Program-made: the position numbers and the translations under genes
Notes under the pieces: model-generated
The model's input: only the letters and a program-made list of their open reading frames with translations
What the model was told of the DNA's origin: nothing
The model's database searches: none
NCBI RefSeq assembly: GCF_001429505.1
Contig: NZ_LMJW01000001.1
Span: 236,259 to 300,258, forward strand
Reading direction: 5' to 3'
Length of the DNA stretch: 64,000 nucleotides
From: Allobosea sp. Root483D1
GTDB lineage: Bacteria > Pseudomonadota > Alphaproteobacteria > Rhizobiales > Beijerinckiaceae
In this document: positions 8,784-18,210 of the stretch, one piece after another
Numbering within the stretch: position 1 is the stretch's first letter
How the letters are laid out: every line of letters starts with the position of its first letter

Positions 8784-9200
8784 TCAGCGGCGCTTGCGGC
8801 GCTGCTGGCCGAGACCCATCTTCTTGGCGAGCTGCGAGCGCGCCTCGGCATAGTTCGGCGCGACCATCGGGTAATCGGGCGGCAGGCCCCACTTCTCGCG
8901 ATACTGCTCCGGCGACATGTTGTACTGGGTGCGCAGATGGCGCTTCAGCGACTTGAACTTCTTTCCATCCTCCAGGCAGATCAGATAATCGGCCGTGATC
9001 GACTTCTTCACCGCGATAGCAGGCTTGGGCGCCTCGACCGGAACAACCGGTGCAACGCCGCCAACGACGCGACTGAGAGCGGCGTGAACGTCGCTGATCA
9101 GCGCCGGCAGTTCGGAGGCAGGAACAGAATTGTTCGACACGTAGGCGGAAACGATATCTGCCGTGAGCTCGATGAAATCGGAACCGTCTTGGTCAGCCAT
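8784..9200 (-). CDS. mucR: MucR/Ros-family transcriptional regulator
   Basis: 138 residues. MucR/Ros proteins are zinc-finger-like, H-NS-like regulators that bind AT-rich DNA and control exopolysaccharide, motility and cell-cycle genes in rhizobia. The finger region [17 protein letters not shown] has Cys75, Asp78 and His88 at the expected ligand spacing, but the fourth ligand position holds Gln92/Tyr93 ([14 protein letters not shown]) instead of His. The C-terminus [22 protein letters not shown] is typical. N-terminal residues 1-45 form the oligomerisation helix region. Members of the family lacking a full zinc site are known in Mesorhizobium and still fold. It is a monocistronic unit with its own terminator and probably autoregulated. 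Confidence 0.92.
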   Translation of the reverse strand: MADQDGSDFIELTADIVSAYVSNNSVPASELPALISDVHAALSRVVGGVAPVVPVEAPKPAIAVKKSITADYLICLEDGKKFKSLKRHLRTQYNMSPEQYREKWGLPPDYPMVAPNYAEARSQLAKKMGLGQQRRKRR

Positions 9201-9594
9201 GATGGCGTTGCTCCATTGTTATCTTTGACCGGTCGTAGCGGTGACTGCGCCCAGATCTGTTTCCAGGCGCGAGCGCCTTCTCTGACCTCCGCCGACGAAC
9301 GGTCGAATTCCCGCCGGAATAGAATCATGCAAAACGGACCAGCCGGCACTCGTCTAAGCCATGCAGATCAATATCGCAAGTGGCCTAACAAGGATTCGAA
9401 TACATTCGCTGAGACATATTATTGCTTATTTTAAGAGCGCAAACCGTAACCATCGCGCTTTGCGCTGCAGCATTTGCGCCAAAAGGTTGTCCTTGTCAGT
9501 GTCTGCATCGACCTCTACCTGTCGGCAAAAGACAAAATGATCCTGATCCGGATCCCCTCCTCGGAGGTGGTCTAACCGACACTGGAGACCAAGC
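9201..9594. promoter_or_regulatory. Divergent intergenic region between mucR and ptrB
   Basis: 394 bp without a convincing gene. A markedly AT-rich patch around 9385-9436, with repeated TA steps, is the kind of DNA that MucR proteins bind, so mucR autoregulation here is a possible role (inference). A short inverted repeat (CCTCC / GGAGG) lies near 9565, just before ptrB. No RNA gene was recognised. Confidence 0.35.
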
Positions 9595-11745
9595 ATGACT
9601 AGCCCGCGCAAGGTCGCCTCGCCGCCGACTGCCGCCATCCGTGCGCAGAACCTTACCGTCCACGGCGTTGCATTGAGCGACGACTATGCCTGGCTCAGGG
9701 CCGAGAACTGGCGCGATGTGCTGCGCGACCCGGACACCCTACCGGCCGAAATCCGAACGCATCTCGAGGCGGAGAACGCCTGGTGCGACACGCTGATGGC
9801 GCCAACGCAGGCGCTGCAGCGCGCGCTGATCAAGGAAATGCGCGGCCGCATCAAGGAAGATGACAGCGAGCCGCCCCAACCTGACGGCCCCTTCCTCTAT
9901 TACAGCCGTTATCGGCGCGGCGGCGAGCATCCGCTGATCTGCCGCAAGCCGCGCGCGGATGAGCGTGACAAGGCTGGCCGCGAGCAGGTCATGCTCGACG
10001 CCGACGCGCTCGCCGAGGGCAAGGAGTTCTTCGATCTCGGCGATGCCGAACACAGCCCCGATCATCGCCTGCTCGCCTGGAGCGCCGACGAGGCGGGCTC
10101 CGAGCTCTTTCTGATCCGGATTCGCGACCTAGCAACCGGCAAGGACCTGCCGGACGCGATCGCCGACACCTCCGGCGAGATGATCTGGGCCGCCGATTCC
10201 AGCGCTTTCGTCTATGTCGCGCTCGATGACGACCATCGCCCGACGCGCGTGCTGCGCCACCGGCTCGGCACGCCGCAGAGCGAGGACGAATTGCTCTACG
10301 AAGAGGCCGATCCCGGCCTGTTCGCCGATATCGACCAGACCCAGTCGCGCCGTTTCCTGCTGATCTCCAGCAGCGATCACGAGACCTCGGAGGTCAGCCT
10401 GGTCGACCTGGCCGAAACGGCCGGCACGCCCAGGCTGATCGCGCCGCGACTGGTGGGACGGCAGTATAGTGTCGAGCATCATGGCGACGAGTTGCTGATC
10501 CTGACCAATGCCGACGGCGCCGAAGACTTCAAGATCGTGCGCGCGCCGCTGGCCGATCCTTCGCCGTCGAACTGGATCGATCTCGTGCCGCACAAGCGCG
10601 GCCGGCTGGTCCTGAGCCATATCTGCCTCGCCGACCGGCTGATCCGCCTGGAGCGCGAGGACGGGCTGCCGCGCATCGTCATCCGCGACCTCAAGAGCGG
10701 GACGGAAAGCAGCGTTGCCTTCGACGAGGAAGCCTATGGGCTCGGCGTCGATGCCGGCTACGAATTCGACACCGACACCCTGCGCTTCATCTACGCCTCG
10801 ATGGCGCGCCCGGCCGAGACCTATGACTACGACCTCGCGACCGGCGAACGCAGGCTGGTGAAGCGCCAGGAGGTGCCGTCCGGCCACGATGCCGAGGCTT
10901 ATGTCGTGCGCCGCATCTTCGCGACGGCCAAGGACGGCGCGCGGGTGCCGGTCTCGCTGCTGCACCGGCGCGACCTCGTGCTCGACGGCTCGGCTCCCTG
11001 CCTGCTTTATGGCTACGGCTCCTATGGCGCGGCGATGTCCGCCTCCTTCCGGACGCGGCCGCTCAGCCTGGTCGACCGCGGCTTCGTCTACGCCATCGCC
11101 CATATCCGCGGCGGCACCGACAAGGGCTGGGGCTGGTATCTCGACGGCAAGCGCCAGAACAAGCCCAACAGCTTCACCGACTTCATCGCTGCCGGCGAAA
11201 TGCTCGCGGATGAGGGCTTCACCAGCCGTGGCCGCATCGTCGCCGAAGGCGGCAGCGCCGGCGGCATGCTGATGGGCGCCGTCGCCAATCTCGCGCCGGA
11301 GCTGTTCGCCGGCATCATCGCCGAGGTGCCCTTCGTCGATGTGCTCAACACCATCCTCGACGAGAGCCTGCCGCTGACCCCGATGGAGTGGCCGGAATGG
11401 GGCGATCCGATCCGGGACGTCGCCGCCTTCAAGACGATCCTGGGCTACTCGCCCTATGACAACGTCAAGGCGCAGGCCTATCCGCCGATCCTGGCCACGG
11501 GCGGGCTGGCCGATCCGCGCGTCACCTATTGGGAGCCGGCTAAATGGGTGGCGCGCCTGCGCGCAACCATGACCGGCGGCGGCCCGATCATGCTGCACAC
11601 CAACATGGACGCCGGCCATGCCGGCGCCGCCGGGCGCTTCGATTCGCTGAAGGAAACCGCCCTCGCCTACGCCTTTGCCATCACGGCAGCCGGCGACGGC
11701 TGGGATGCGGCGAGGGCAGGATCGGATCAGACTGAAGCAAGCTGA
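9595..11745 (+). CDS. ptrB: Oligopeptidase B (S9 family serine peptidase)
   Basis: 716 residues, close to the usual 690-710 for oligopeptidase B, which cleaves short peptides after basic residues in the cytoplasm. The N-terminal cap and beta-propeller (about 20-420) starts with DDYAWLRAENWRDVL. The C-terminal alpha/beta hydrolase carries the triad Ser554 in GGSAGG, Asp640 in GLADPRVTYWEP and His675 in DAGHAG. The motif YGSYGAAM and the RGG segment (AHIRGGTDKGWGWYLDGK) are diagnostic of the PtrB branch over prolyl oligopeptidase. The start has GGAG 7 nt upstream. It appears monocistronic. Confidence 0.93.
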   Translation: MTSPRKVASPPTAAIRAQNLTVHGVALSDDYAWLRAENWRDVLRDPDTLPAEIRTHLEAENAWCDTLMAPTQALQRALIKEMRGRIKEDDSEPPQPDGPFLYYSRYRRGGEHPLICRKPRADERDKAGREQVMLDADALAEGKEFFDLGDAEHSPDHRLLAWSADEAGSELFLIRIRDLATGKDLPDAIADTSGEMIWAADSSAFVYVALDDDHRPTRVLRHRLGTPQSEDELLYEEADPGLFADIDQTQSRRFLLISSSDHETSEVSLVDLAETAGTPRLIAPRLVGRQYSVEHHGDELLILTNADGAEDFKIVRAPLADPSPSNWIDLVPHKRGRLVLSHICLADRLIRLEREDGLPRIVIRDLKSGTESSVAFDEEAYGLGVDAGYEFDTDTLRFIYASMARPAETYDYDLATGERRLVKRQEVPSGHDAEAYVVRRIFATAKDGARVPVSLLHRRDLVLDGSAPCLLYGYGSYGAAMSASFRTRPLSLVDRGFVYAIAHIRGGTDKGWGWYLDGKRQNKPNSFTDFIAAGEMLADEGFTSRGRIVAEGGSAGGMLMGAVANLAPELFAGIIAEVPFVDVLNTILDESLPLTPMEWPEWGDPIRDVAAFKTILGYSPYDNVKAQAYPPILATGGLADPRVTYWEPAKWVARLRATMTGGGPIMLHTNMDAGHAGAAGRFDSLKETALAYAFAITAAGDGWDAARAGSDQTEAS

Positions 11746-11777
11746 CCGGTCCGTCTCACTTTTTGATCGAGACCGCT

Positions 11778-11812
11778 TTTCTGATCAGCTTGCAATGCAG
11801 GCTGATCAGAAA
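11778..11812. terminator. Perfect inverted repeat, possible bidirectional terminator
   Basis: Two 11-bp arms (TTTCTGATCAG and CTGATCAGAAA) around a 13-nt spacer lie between the converging ends of ptrB and the acidic membrane protein gene. The stem ends in A/T but no long T-run follows on either strand, so terminator function is only likely. Confidence 0.45.
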
Positions 11813-11830
11813 GGGCTATAGCGAACCGGG

Positions 11831-13285
11831 TCAGTTCGCGCTGGATTCCAGCTTGTCCTTCTCGCTGGCGAGGTAGGTCTTGAGCTCGTCCATTGAGGCG
11901 AAGACATAGTCGCCGTCCGGCGTACGGGCATGGATCGAGCCGTCAGCGAACATGGTGAACTGCGTCTCGCCGACCTGGTAGGCGCCGATCACGCCTTCTT
12001 CCGACGCCGCCGGCTCTTCGCCAGGCTTGGTTTCGGCTGCCAGCGTTCCGGCATTCTCCGCAAGTGGTGTTTCCGCTGGCGGTGTTTCCGCCATGGTGGA
12101 AGCCGCGTCCTGAGCTTCCTCGTCCTGACGCGCGGACTCGGGCTCCGCTGCGGTGGGCTCGTCCTGCTGCGTGGGAGCCGGCTCGGCCTTCGCGTCCTCC
12201 GACGAGGCCTTGTCGGCGGCTTCGGCCTCGCCCTCGCTCAAGGCGCCGGGATCGCGTGGCTGCGTCACCGGCGGCCAGGGCCGCGGCGCTATCCAGCTCT
12301 CCGCTGTGTCGAGGGTATCGCGGTCGCGTCGCGGCGGCTCGACCTCGGGCGCATTGACGACACCGGAAAGCTGGTCGCGCAGCGCATTGAACTCGTCGTC
12401 GACCGAGGCAGATTGCTCGCGCGCCGGGCGGTCGATGCGCGGCCACCAAAGCTGATCGTCGTGCACCAAGACAGGCGCGGATTCCTGCTTCACCGTGGCC
12501 GACTCGTCGTCCGCTGGCTTGGCTTCAGGCTCATCGACGGCGGCGGCAGCGGGTCCGTCCTCGCCGCCCTTTTCGTCAGCTGGTTGCGGAACCTCTTCGG
12601 CGTCGACAGAAACCGGCAATTCCGGCTCGTCTTTCGACGTGTCGGCCTTCTCACCGGCTTCTCCGCTCTCGCCCCGCTCATCCGGATGGACGTCAGAGGG
12701 CGCCGCATCGAGCACCGGGGAGACCGGGGGTAGCAGCCAGTCGTCGATTTCGCCGGCCGTGGCCGAGGGCGCTTGCGAGGGCTCGGCGGCGGCGGTCTCG
12801 GGGCGATCGGAGTGGACGCTGCCGTCCTCCTCCGTCTTATCGGCTTCATCCGCCTCGTCGGCCGCCTTCACGAGCGGCTCTTCCTCGGTCTTCGCCAGGC
12901 CGAGGAGCGCCCCAGTGGCGGCGGTAGCGCCTGCACCGGCCGCCAGCGCGGTCGCGATGCCGATGGAACTCGCCTCTGGTGTAGGCGCCCTCTCGACCAC
13001 CGGCTCCGCCCGCGCAGGCGCCTCGCTCGGCAGCGGTCGTTCGGCGGGACGCGGTTCGGACAGCGCCACCACTGCCATGGCGCCGCTGACCAGGCTCTTG
13101 AGCCGGCGGATTTCGGCGAGCACGGCCGCGAGCGCGAGCAGGATCAAGCCGCCCACCACCGACAGTCCTCCAAGGATGACTTCTGTGAAGCCACGTTCCA
13201 GGACACGATATGGCCAGCCATCGACGATGGCATAAGCGCCGCCCGCCAGCAGAGCGAACCCGAGAACCACGAAAAGCCTGACCAA
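11831..13285 (-). CDS. Membrane-anchored acidic low-complexity protein, unknown function
   Basis: 484 residues. Two N-terminal transmembrane helices (about 4-22 and 36-60) precede a short basic segment (EIRRLKSLVSGAM). A very long Glu/Ala/Pro/Asp-rich disordered region (about 75-430) follows. A compact C-terminal module (about 435-478) reads GAYQVGETQFTMFADGSIHARTPDGDYVFASMDELKTYLA. That ending is recognisable from Bradyrhizobium and Bosea-type hypothetical proteins, but I know no name or function. The highly charged linker would reach far from the membrane. The gene is convergent with ptrB and divergent from sodB. Its composition differs strongly from the neighbours because of the acidic repeats. 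Confidence 0.7.
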   Translation of the reverse strand: MVRLFVVLGFALLAGGAYAIVDGWPYRVLERGFTEVILGGLSVVGGLILLALAAVLAEIRRLKSLVSGAMAVVALSEPRPAERPLPSEAPARAEPVVERAPTPEASSIGIATALAAGAGATAATGALLGLAKTEEEPLVKAADEADEADKTEEDGSVHSDRPETAAAEPSQAPSATAGEIDDWLLPPVSPVLDAAPSDVHPDERGESGEAGEKADTSKDEPELPVSVDAEEVPQPADEKGGEDGPAAAAVDEPEAKPADDESATVKQESAPVLVHDDQLWWPRIDRPAREQSASVDDEFNALRDQLSGVVNAPEVEPPRRDRDTLDTAESWIAPRPWPPVTQPRDPGALSEGEAEAADKASSEDAKAEPAPTQQDEPTAAEPESARQDEEAQDAASTMAETPPAETPLAENAGTLAAETKPGEEPAASEEGVIGAYQVGETQFTMFADGSIHARTPDGDYVFASMDELKTYLASEKDKLESSAN

Positions 13286-13568
13286 CGCTTGCTCCTTTGA
13301 GGCCGGACGAGCTGCGACAGCTTGCCACCTCGGCGGTTAACCTATCGATACCGTCCGGTATTGCCAACCAAACGGCCTGTGCGAGCCCTCCCGCCGAGAC
13401 CCAAGGCGGCCGTGCCGGATTTCTGCGGCCCCGGCGGTTGCCGCTGCCGGCCGAGGGGCTTAACTAACAGGCGAATGGCGGGGTGATCCGCCGGGCAATC
13501 ATTGCCCAAGCGTTGCGTCATCGCAGCCATTCTCACGTCGCGATTTCGACAGCCCAAGGAGAGGCCCC

Positions 13569-14168
13569 ATGTCCTTTACCCTGCCCGATCTTCCTTATGC
13601 GCATGACGCCCTCCAGCCCTATATGTCGAAGGAGACGCTGGAGTTCCACCACGACAAGCACCACCTCGCCTACGTCAACAACGGCAACAACGCGATCAAG
13701 GGCACGGAATTCGAGGGCAAATCGCTCGAGGAGATCGTCAAGGGCTCCTACGGCAAGAACCCGGCCGTGTTCAACAATGCCGGCCAGCACTACAACCACC
13801 TCCACTTCTGGAAGTGGATGAAGCCGAATGGCGGCGGCAAGCTGCCGGGCGCGCTGGAGAAGGCGATCACCGATTCCTTCGGTTCGGTCGACAAGTTCAA
13901 GGAAGACTTCGTCGCCGCCGGCGTCGGCCAGTTCGGCTCCGGCTGGGCCTGGCTCGAGGTCAAGGGCGGCAAGCTCGCCGTCAGCAAGACCCCGAACGGC
14001 GAGAGCCCGCTGGTCCATGGCGGCACGCCGATCCTCGGCGTCGACGTCTGGGAGCACTCCTACTACATCGATTACCGCAATCGCCGCCCGGACTATCTCA
14101 AGGCCTTCCTCGAGAGCATGGTCAACTGGGACTACGTCGCCGAGCTCTACGACGGCGCCAAGGCCTGA
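13569..14168 (+). CDS. sodB: Superoxide dismutase, Fe-type (or cambialistic)
   Basis: 199 residues. It converts superoxide to H2O2 and O2. Metal ligands visible are His27 (EFHHDKHH), His77 (YNHLHFW), Asp159 and His163 (GVDVWEH). Gln73 in NNAGQHYNH is the residue expected in Fe enzymes, where Mn enzymes have Gly, and the Mn-specific Gln is replaced by Gly144 (PNGESPL). This supports iron, with cambialistic use possible. No signal peptide, so cytoplasmic. It is followed by a strong terminator and is a single-gene unit. Confidence 0.95.
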   Translation: MSFTLPDLPYAHDALQPYMSKETLEFHHDKHHLAYVNNGNNAIKGTEFEGKSLEEIVKGSYGKNPAVFNNAGQHYNHLHFWKWMKPNGGGKLPGALEKAITDSFGSVDKFKEDFVAAGVGQFGSGWAWLEVKGGKLAVSKTPNGESPLVHGGTPILGVDVWEHSYYIDYRNRRPDYLKAFLESMVNWDYVAELYDGAKA

Positions 14169-14195
14169 TCGCTGCGCTCGAATCGATGAGTATGG

Positions 14196-14224
14196 ACAGG
14201 GCCCGAAAGGGCCCTGTTTCGTTT
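14196..14224 (+). terminator. Rho-independent terminator after sodB
   Basis: 9-bp stem ACAGGGCCC / GGGCCCTGT with a GAAA tetraloop (14205-14208), followed by TTCGTTT. It lies 28 bp after the sodB stop. Confidence 0.85.
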
Positions 14225-14234
14225 ATGGGAGATG

Positions 14235-15941
14235 TCAGGCGGCGACGCGCTTGAGGAACTGATCGACGGTCGAATCGAGTCGCATCGCCTGAGCCGAGAC
14301 CTCGCCGGCGGCATGACGGACCTGCTCGGCCGAGCGACCGGTCTCCTCGACACTGTCGGCCAGCACGCTGAGGTCGCTCGAGACCGAGAGCGCCGAGGTG
14401 CTCGCCATGGCAACGCCGCTGGCGATCTCGCCGGTCGCGATCGCCTGCTGCTCGATCGAGGTCGCGACCGAATTGGCGAAGCTCTCGATCGCGCCCATGC
14501 GGCTGGCGATGTTCTGGATCGCGGCGACGACCTCGGTCGTCGCGCCCTGGATGGCGCCGACCTGGCTGACGATCCGGTCGGTCGCGTCGGCCGTCTGGGA
14601 CGCCAGGCTCTTCACCTCGGCTGCGACGACGGCAAAGCCACGCCCGGCCTCGCCGGCGCGTGCCGCCTCGATGGTCGCGTTCAGCGCCAGCAGATTGGTC
14701 TGTGCGGCGATGTCGCGGATCAGGTTCACCACCTCGCCGATCGCCCGCGCTGTCTCGTCCAGTGCCTGGACGGAGCCCGCCGTGTCACGGGAGGCGGAGG
14801 CCGCCTCGACGATCTCGCTGCGAACGCGGCGGATCTGGAACTCGACCTCGCGGATCGCCGCTCCCATCTCCTCGGCCGCCTGGGCGGCGCTCTCGACATT
14901 GGCCGAGGCGCCATGGGAGTTCTGCGCGGCGCGGGCCGCCCGCTCCGAGGATTCCGCCGCGACCCGGGCAAGCCCGTCCGACGCTTCGCCCATCCGGTCG
15001 GCATTGCTCTTGAAGGCCTCGAGCGCGACACCGACCTCACCGCGGAAGAGGGCAATCGCCTCCTCGACACGCTTTTGATGGCTATGGCGCTCCGCCTCGG
15101 TCACGAGCTGCCGCTGCTGCAGCGTCGCGCGCTCGGCGAGGCGCAGCTTCAGGACGCCGAGCGCCCTGGCGATCGCCCCGATCTCGTCCTGCCTGCCGGC
15201 CGCGTCGATCGGCGTGTCGAGCTTGCCGTCGGAGATGCCGACGATCGCCCGGGTCATGCTCTTCAGCGGCCGCATCGTCCGCGACAGCGAGATCCAGAGC
15301 AGCGGCCCGAGGACGACGAGCAGGGCGATGCCGATCCCGATCGTCAGGAACTGCTCCCAGGCCGAGCGCGCGATCAGCCGGGTCTTGTCGAAGCGCAGGG
15401 CGACATAGCCGATCTGCTTCTTGAAGCCGCCGACCTTCACCGACAGCAGCTGCGTCACATAGGTCTTATCCTCGAGCCGCAGCGTGTCCTGCTCGCCAAG
15501 CACATCCCAAGCCTCCCGCCCGAGCAGCCGGGCGAGCTTGTTCGGGGTCAGGGACAGCCGCGCCTCATCAGTGCGGCCGGCCGTGGCCAGAGCGACGAGA
15601 TCGTCGGCGACGAAACCGGCGTCGAAATCGGGATCGCGCTTCAGCGATTCCAGGATGTAGCTCAGGGTGACGGTGTCGCGCGCCAGGATCAGCGGCGGCG
15701 AGGCATGGGCGATCATCGCGGTCAGCGACATCATCTTCTGTTCGAGATCGCCGCGCGTCTTGGCCTCGTTGTAGCGGGCAGCCGCGATGACGACGAAGAC
15801 GATCGCGATGGCGACGATGGCGACCGCTGCGCCCGCGATCTGGCTGCTGAGCGAGCGCATCACCCGCTCGACCTGGCCGATCTGCGGCGTGGCCGTCTGC
15901 GATCGCTGCGCCCGCGACTGAAACCAGGCCATCACGCTCAT
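14235..15941 (-). CDS. Methyl-accepting chemotaxis protein
   Basis: 568 residues from the chosen ATG. TM1 is at about 32-56 ([19 protein letters not shown]), followed by a periplasmic sensing region of about 140 residues. TM2 lies near residue 200 ([20 protein letters not shown]), followed by a HAMP domain ([22 protein letters not shown]). The signalling domain carries the hairpin tip [35 protein letters not shown]. No C-terminal CheR-binding pentapeptide is present (it ends QFLKRVAA). An upstream extension to 16055 exists but reads as unlikely sequence; ATG at 15941 or 15932 is preferred. Ligand unknown. There are no che genes nearby, so this is an orphan receptor. Confidence 0.9.
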   Translation of the reverse strand: MSVMAWFQSRAQRSQTATPQIGQVERVMRSLSSQIAGAAVAIVAIAIVFVVIAAARYNEAKTRGDLEQKMMSLTAMIAHASPPLILARDTVTLSYILESLKRDPDFDAGFVADDLVALATAGRTDEARLSLTPNKLARLLGREAWDVLGEQDTLRLEDKTYVTQLLSVKVGGFKKQIGYVALRFDKTRLIARSAWEQFLTIGIGIALLVVLGPLLWISLSRTMRPLKSMTRAIVGISDGKLDTPIDAAGRQDEIGAIARALGVLKLRLAERATLQQRQLVTEAERHSHQKRVEEAIALFRGEVGVALEAFKSNADRMGEASDGLARVAAESSERAARAAQNSHGASANVESAAQAAEEMGAAIREVEFQIRRVRSEIVEAASASRDTAGSVQALDETARAIGEVVNLIRDIAAQTNLLALNATIEAARAGEAGRGFAVVAAEVKSLASQTADATDRIVSQVGAIQGATTEVVAAIQNIASRMGAIESFANSVATSIEQQAIATGEIASGVAMASTSALSVSSDLSVLADSVEETGRSAEQVRHAAGEVSAQAMRLDSTVDQFLKRVAA

Positions 15942-16062
15942 ATCCCGCGGACTCCAGACACCGACATCCCAGACGTCGGGACTGCCACCCCACAGAGTGA
16001 ACGAACGAGGTAAATTTTCGATTGCGTACGAACGGGTTTGCACGCAGGACGACAAGCCAAAA

Positions 16063-16890
16063 CTAAGCAGCAGCCGCGAAACGGGCGATCCGAAGCCCCT
16101 GCGGCGCGAAAGCCATCAGCGCCGCATGTTCGAGCGGACGCGTCGCGACGACCGGGTCGAGCGCGATCAGCTCGTCGTCGACATGGCCGGGATGGCACAT
16201 CACCAGATGCGCCGGCCCCGGCTGGATGAGGAAAGCCGTGAGATCGTCGGTGAAATCGCGCCGGGGATCGAAGGGCGAGAAGCCCGAGAAACCACGATTG
16301 GTCGGGATGCCGCGCCGGGCCGCGGCGCGGCGCAGGCCGGTGGCGAGCCCGGCCACCGTCAACGCTTTGCCCATAGCGACACCGCGTGCCCGGATCGCGG
16401 CGAATGAATCGGACGGGTCGCGCAGATAGACCGAGCCGGCCGGGTAGCGCGCCGCCAGCGCATCGAGCACCGCCCGACGGATACCGGGGAGGACATGGAC
16501 ATGCTGGTGGCCGTCGACGAAATCGGGCGCCCGGCCGAGATGCTGCTCGAATGCGTCGAGCTGGCGGGCGATCTCGCCGGCGATCTCGGCGCGCGCGATG
16601 CCCGAGCGCAGCGCCAGCGGCGCGAGCTCGCCGAGCTTCGGCAAGCTACCGGACGCCGCGACGGTGGGCATGGCCGAGAGCGGCGCGGCGCAGGTCAGGT
16701 TGAGATGGAGGCCGAGATCGGCCTTGCCGGAGAAGGCGGCGAGCTCGCCGGCCAGACGCGGCCAGTGCGGTCGGTTGGTCATCGCCCCCGTGGCCGAGAG
16801 CCTGCCCGCCGCGAGCAGCTCCAGGATCGAACGGCTAACGCCCTCGGTCATGGCGAAATCATCGGCGCAGAGCACGAAGCTGCGGGTCAT
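16063..16890 (-). CDS. ChbG/HpnK (YdjC-like) family deacetylase
   Basis: 275 residues. The family hydrolyses N-acetyl groups from sugars in a metal-dependent manner. Visible motifs are [15 protein letters not shown] with the metal/catalytic Asp10-Asp11, GLHLNLT with His62, and [14 protein letters not shown] with His128-His132. A C-terminal [11 protein letters not shown] carries another conserved His. Members include chitooligosaccharide deacetylase ChbG and hopanoid HpnK, and the substrate here cannot be read from sequence. It is divergent (97 bp) from a GT2 glycosyltransferase that resembles undecaprenyl-phosphate sugar transferases, so a role in trimming a lipid-linked amino sugar is plausible. 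Confidence 0.85.
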   Translation of the reverse strand: MTRSFVLCADDFAMTEGVSRSILELLAAGRLSATGAMTNRPHWPRLAGELAAFSGKADLGLHLNLTCAAPLSAMPTVAASGSLPKLGELAPLALRSGIARAEIAGEIARQLDAFEQHLGRAPDFVDGHQHVHVLPGIRRAVLDALAARYPAGSVYLRDPSDSFAAIRARGVAMGKALTVAGLATGLRRAAARRGIPTNRGFSGFSPFDPRRDFTDDLTAFLIQPGPAHLVMCHPGHVDDELIALDPVVATRPLEHAALMAFAPQGLRIARFAAAA

Positions 16891-16987
16891 GCTGGCCGTT
16901 ACCCCCTATTCATCTGCTCTGGTGTATGGAGCCTGCGGCTGGTTCCACGGACACAGCCCTAACTGAGCAACGAAGGTCCCGAAAGTC

Positions 16988-18022
16988 TTGTCCGCGATTG
17001 CGCCCAGTTCCGCCTCCGCCACGACGCAGGCGTCCGCTCCACGGCCGCAGCTCTCGATCGTGGTGCCCGTCTACAACGAGGCTGACAATCTCGCGCCGCT
17101 GATCGCCCGGCTCGAGCCGATCCTCCACGCCCATGCCGCGTCCTGGGAGATCATCTGCGTCGATGACGGCAGCCGCGACGGGACGCTGGCCGCGCTGCGC
17201 GCCCTGCACGCGCAGGACAGCCGCATCAACGCCATCTCATTCAGCCGCAATTTCGGCAAGGAGGTCGCGATCGCCGCCGGGCTCGACCATGCCAACGGCG
17301 ACGCCGTCGTGATCATGGACGCCGATCTGCAGCATCCGCCGGAGGTGATCCCCGCCTTCCTGGCGAAATGGCGCGAGGGCTTCCTCAACGTCTACGGCCA
17401 GCGCACCGACCGCGAAGGCGAGAGCCCGCTGAAGCGCAATTTCGCCAAGGCGTTCTACAAGCTCTTCGCCAGCTTCGGCGAGACCGAATTGCCGGAGGGC
17501 GCCGGCGATTTCCGCCTGCTCGACCGGCGCGCGGTCGAGGCGCTGCGCGCCCTGCCCGAGCGGGCGCGCTTCTCGAAAGGCCTCTATGCCTGGGTCGGCT
17601 TCCGGGCGACGGGCGTTCCCTTCGAGGTCGGCGAGCGCGCCCATGGCGAGAGCAAGTTCCGCTTCAGCAGGCTGTTCAGCTTCGCCTTCGACGGACTGTC
17701 CTCCTTCTCGACCGTGCCGCTCAAGATCGCGACCTGGCTTGGCGTGCTGATCGCGATCGTGGCCACCCTGACGGGCCTGTATTTCATGGTCCGGACGCTG
17801 CTGTTCGGCACCGACCTGCCCGGCTTTCCCTCGCTGATCGTCTCGATCATGTTCTTCTCCGGCATCCAGCTGATCTCGCTCGGAATGATCGGCGAATATG
17901 TCGGGCGCATCTTCGCCGAGGTGAAGCGCCGGCCGCTCTATCTGGTCGGCGAGCGCGTCGGCTTCGACACGAATGACGGCATCACGCCACGCGGCGATGT
18001 GCTGCCGCCAGTGATCGGGTAG
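16988..18022 (+). CDS. GT2 glycosyltransferase, DPM1/GtrB/ArnC-like
   Basis: 344 residues. The N-terminal GT-A domain has LSIVVPVYNEADNL, then CVDDGSRDGT and MDADLQHPPE (DXD-like), followed by FSRNFGKEVAIAAGLDHA. Two C-terminal transmembrane helices (about 240-262 and 276-300) and the end IGEYVGRIFAEVKRRPLY are typical of enzymes that load a sugar onto undecaprenyl phosphate at the inner membrane (GtrB, ArnC). The start is a TTG at 16988. GAAGG lies 10-14 nt upstream and no nearby ATG gives the conserved N-terminus. It is divergent from the ChbG/HpnK-type deacetylase and 188 bp before murJ. Confidence 0.88.
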   Translation: MSAIAPSSASATTQASAPRPQLSIVVPVYNEADNLAPLIARLEPILHAHAASWEIICVDDGSRDGTLAALRALHAQDSRINAISFSRNFGKEVAIAAGLDHANGDAVVIMDADLQHPPEVIPAFLAKWREGFLNVYGQRTDREGESPLKRNFAKAFYKLFASFGETELPEGAGDFRLLDRRAVEALRALPERARFSKGLYAWVGFRATGVPFEVGERAHGESKFRFSRLFSFAFDGLSSFSTVPLKIATWLGVLIAIVATLTGLYFMVRTLLFGTDLPGFPSLIVSIMFFSGIQLISLGMIGEYVGRIFAEVKRRPLYLVGERVGFDTNDGITPRGDVLPPVIG

Positions 18023-18076
18023 GTCGACGCTGGACATTCTCCATCAGCGGCGGCATCGCTTCCGACATGATTCCGA

Positions 18077-18182
18077 CGTCATTCCGGCCGAAGCGCAGGA
18101 AAGTGCCGGAATCCATCATAGGGCTCGGCGCTCTACGATGGATTCCGGATCAGCGCCGCTTCGCGGCTTGTCCGGAGTGACG
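18077..18182. repeat. Modular palindromic intergenic repeat, copy A
   Basis: 106 bp bounded by CGTCATTCCGG (18077-18087) and CCGGAGTGACG (18172-18182), complementary at 10 of 11 positions. Inside is a second 12-bp perfect inverted pair (18106-18117 with 18137-18148). The segment 18153-18175 is identical to 33249-33271 in copy D. Confidence 0.75.
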
Positions 18183-18210
18183 GGGCGGACATGACGCACT
18201 CTTGCGGACG

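Noticed and set aside
15942..16055. N-terminal extension of the chemotaxis receptor
   Set aside because: Extra residues do not resemble a receptor start, and ATG 15941 lies just before the first transmembrane helix.
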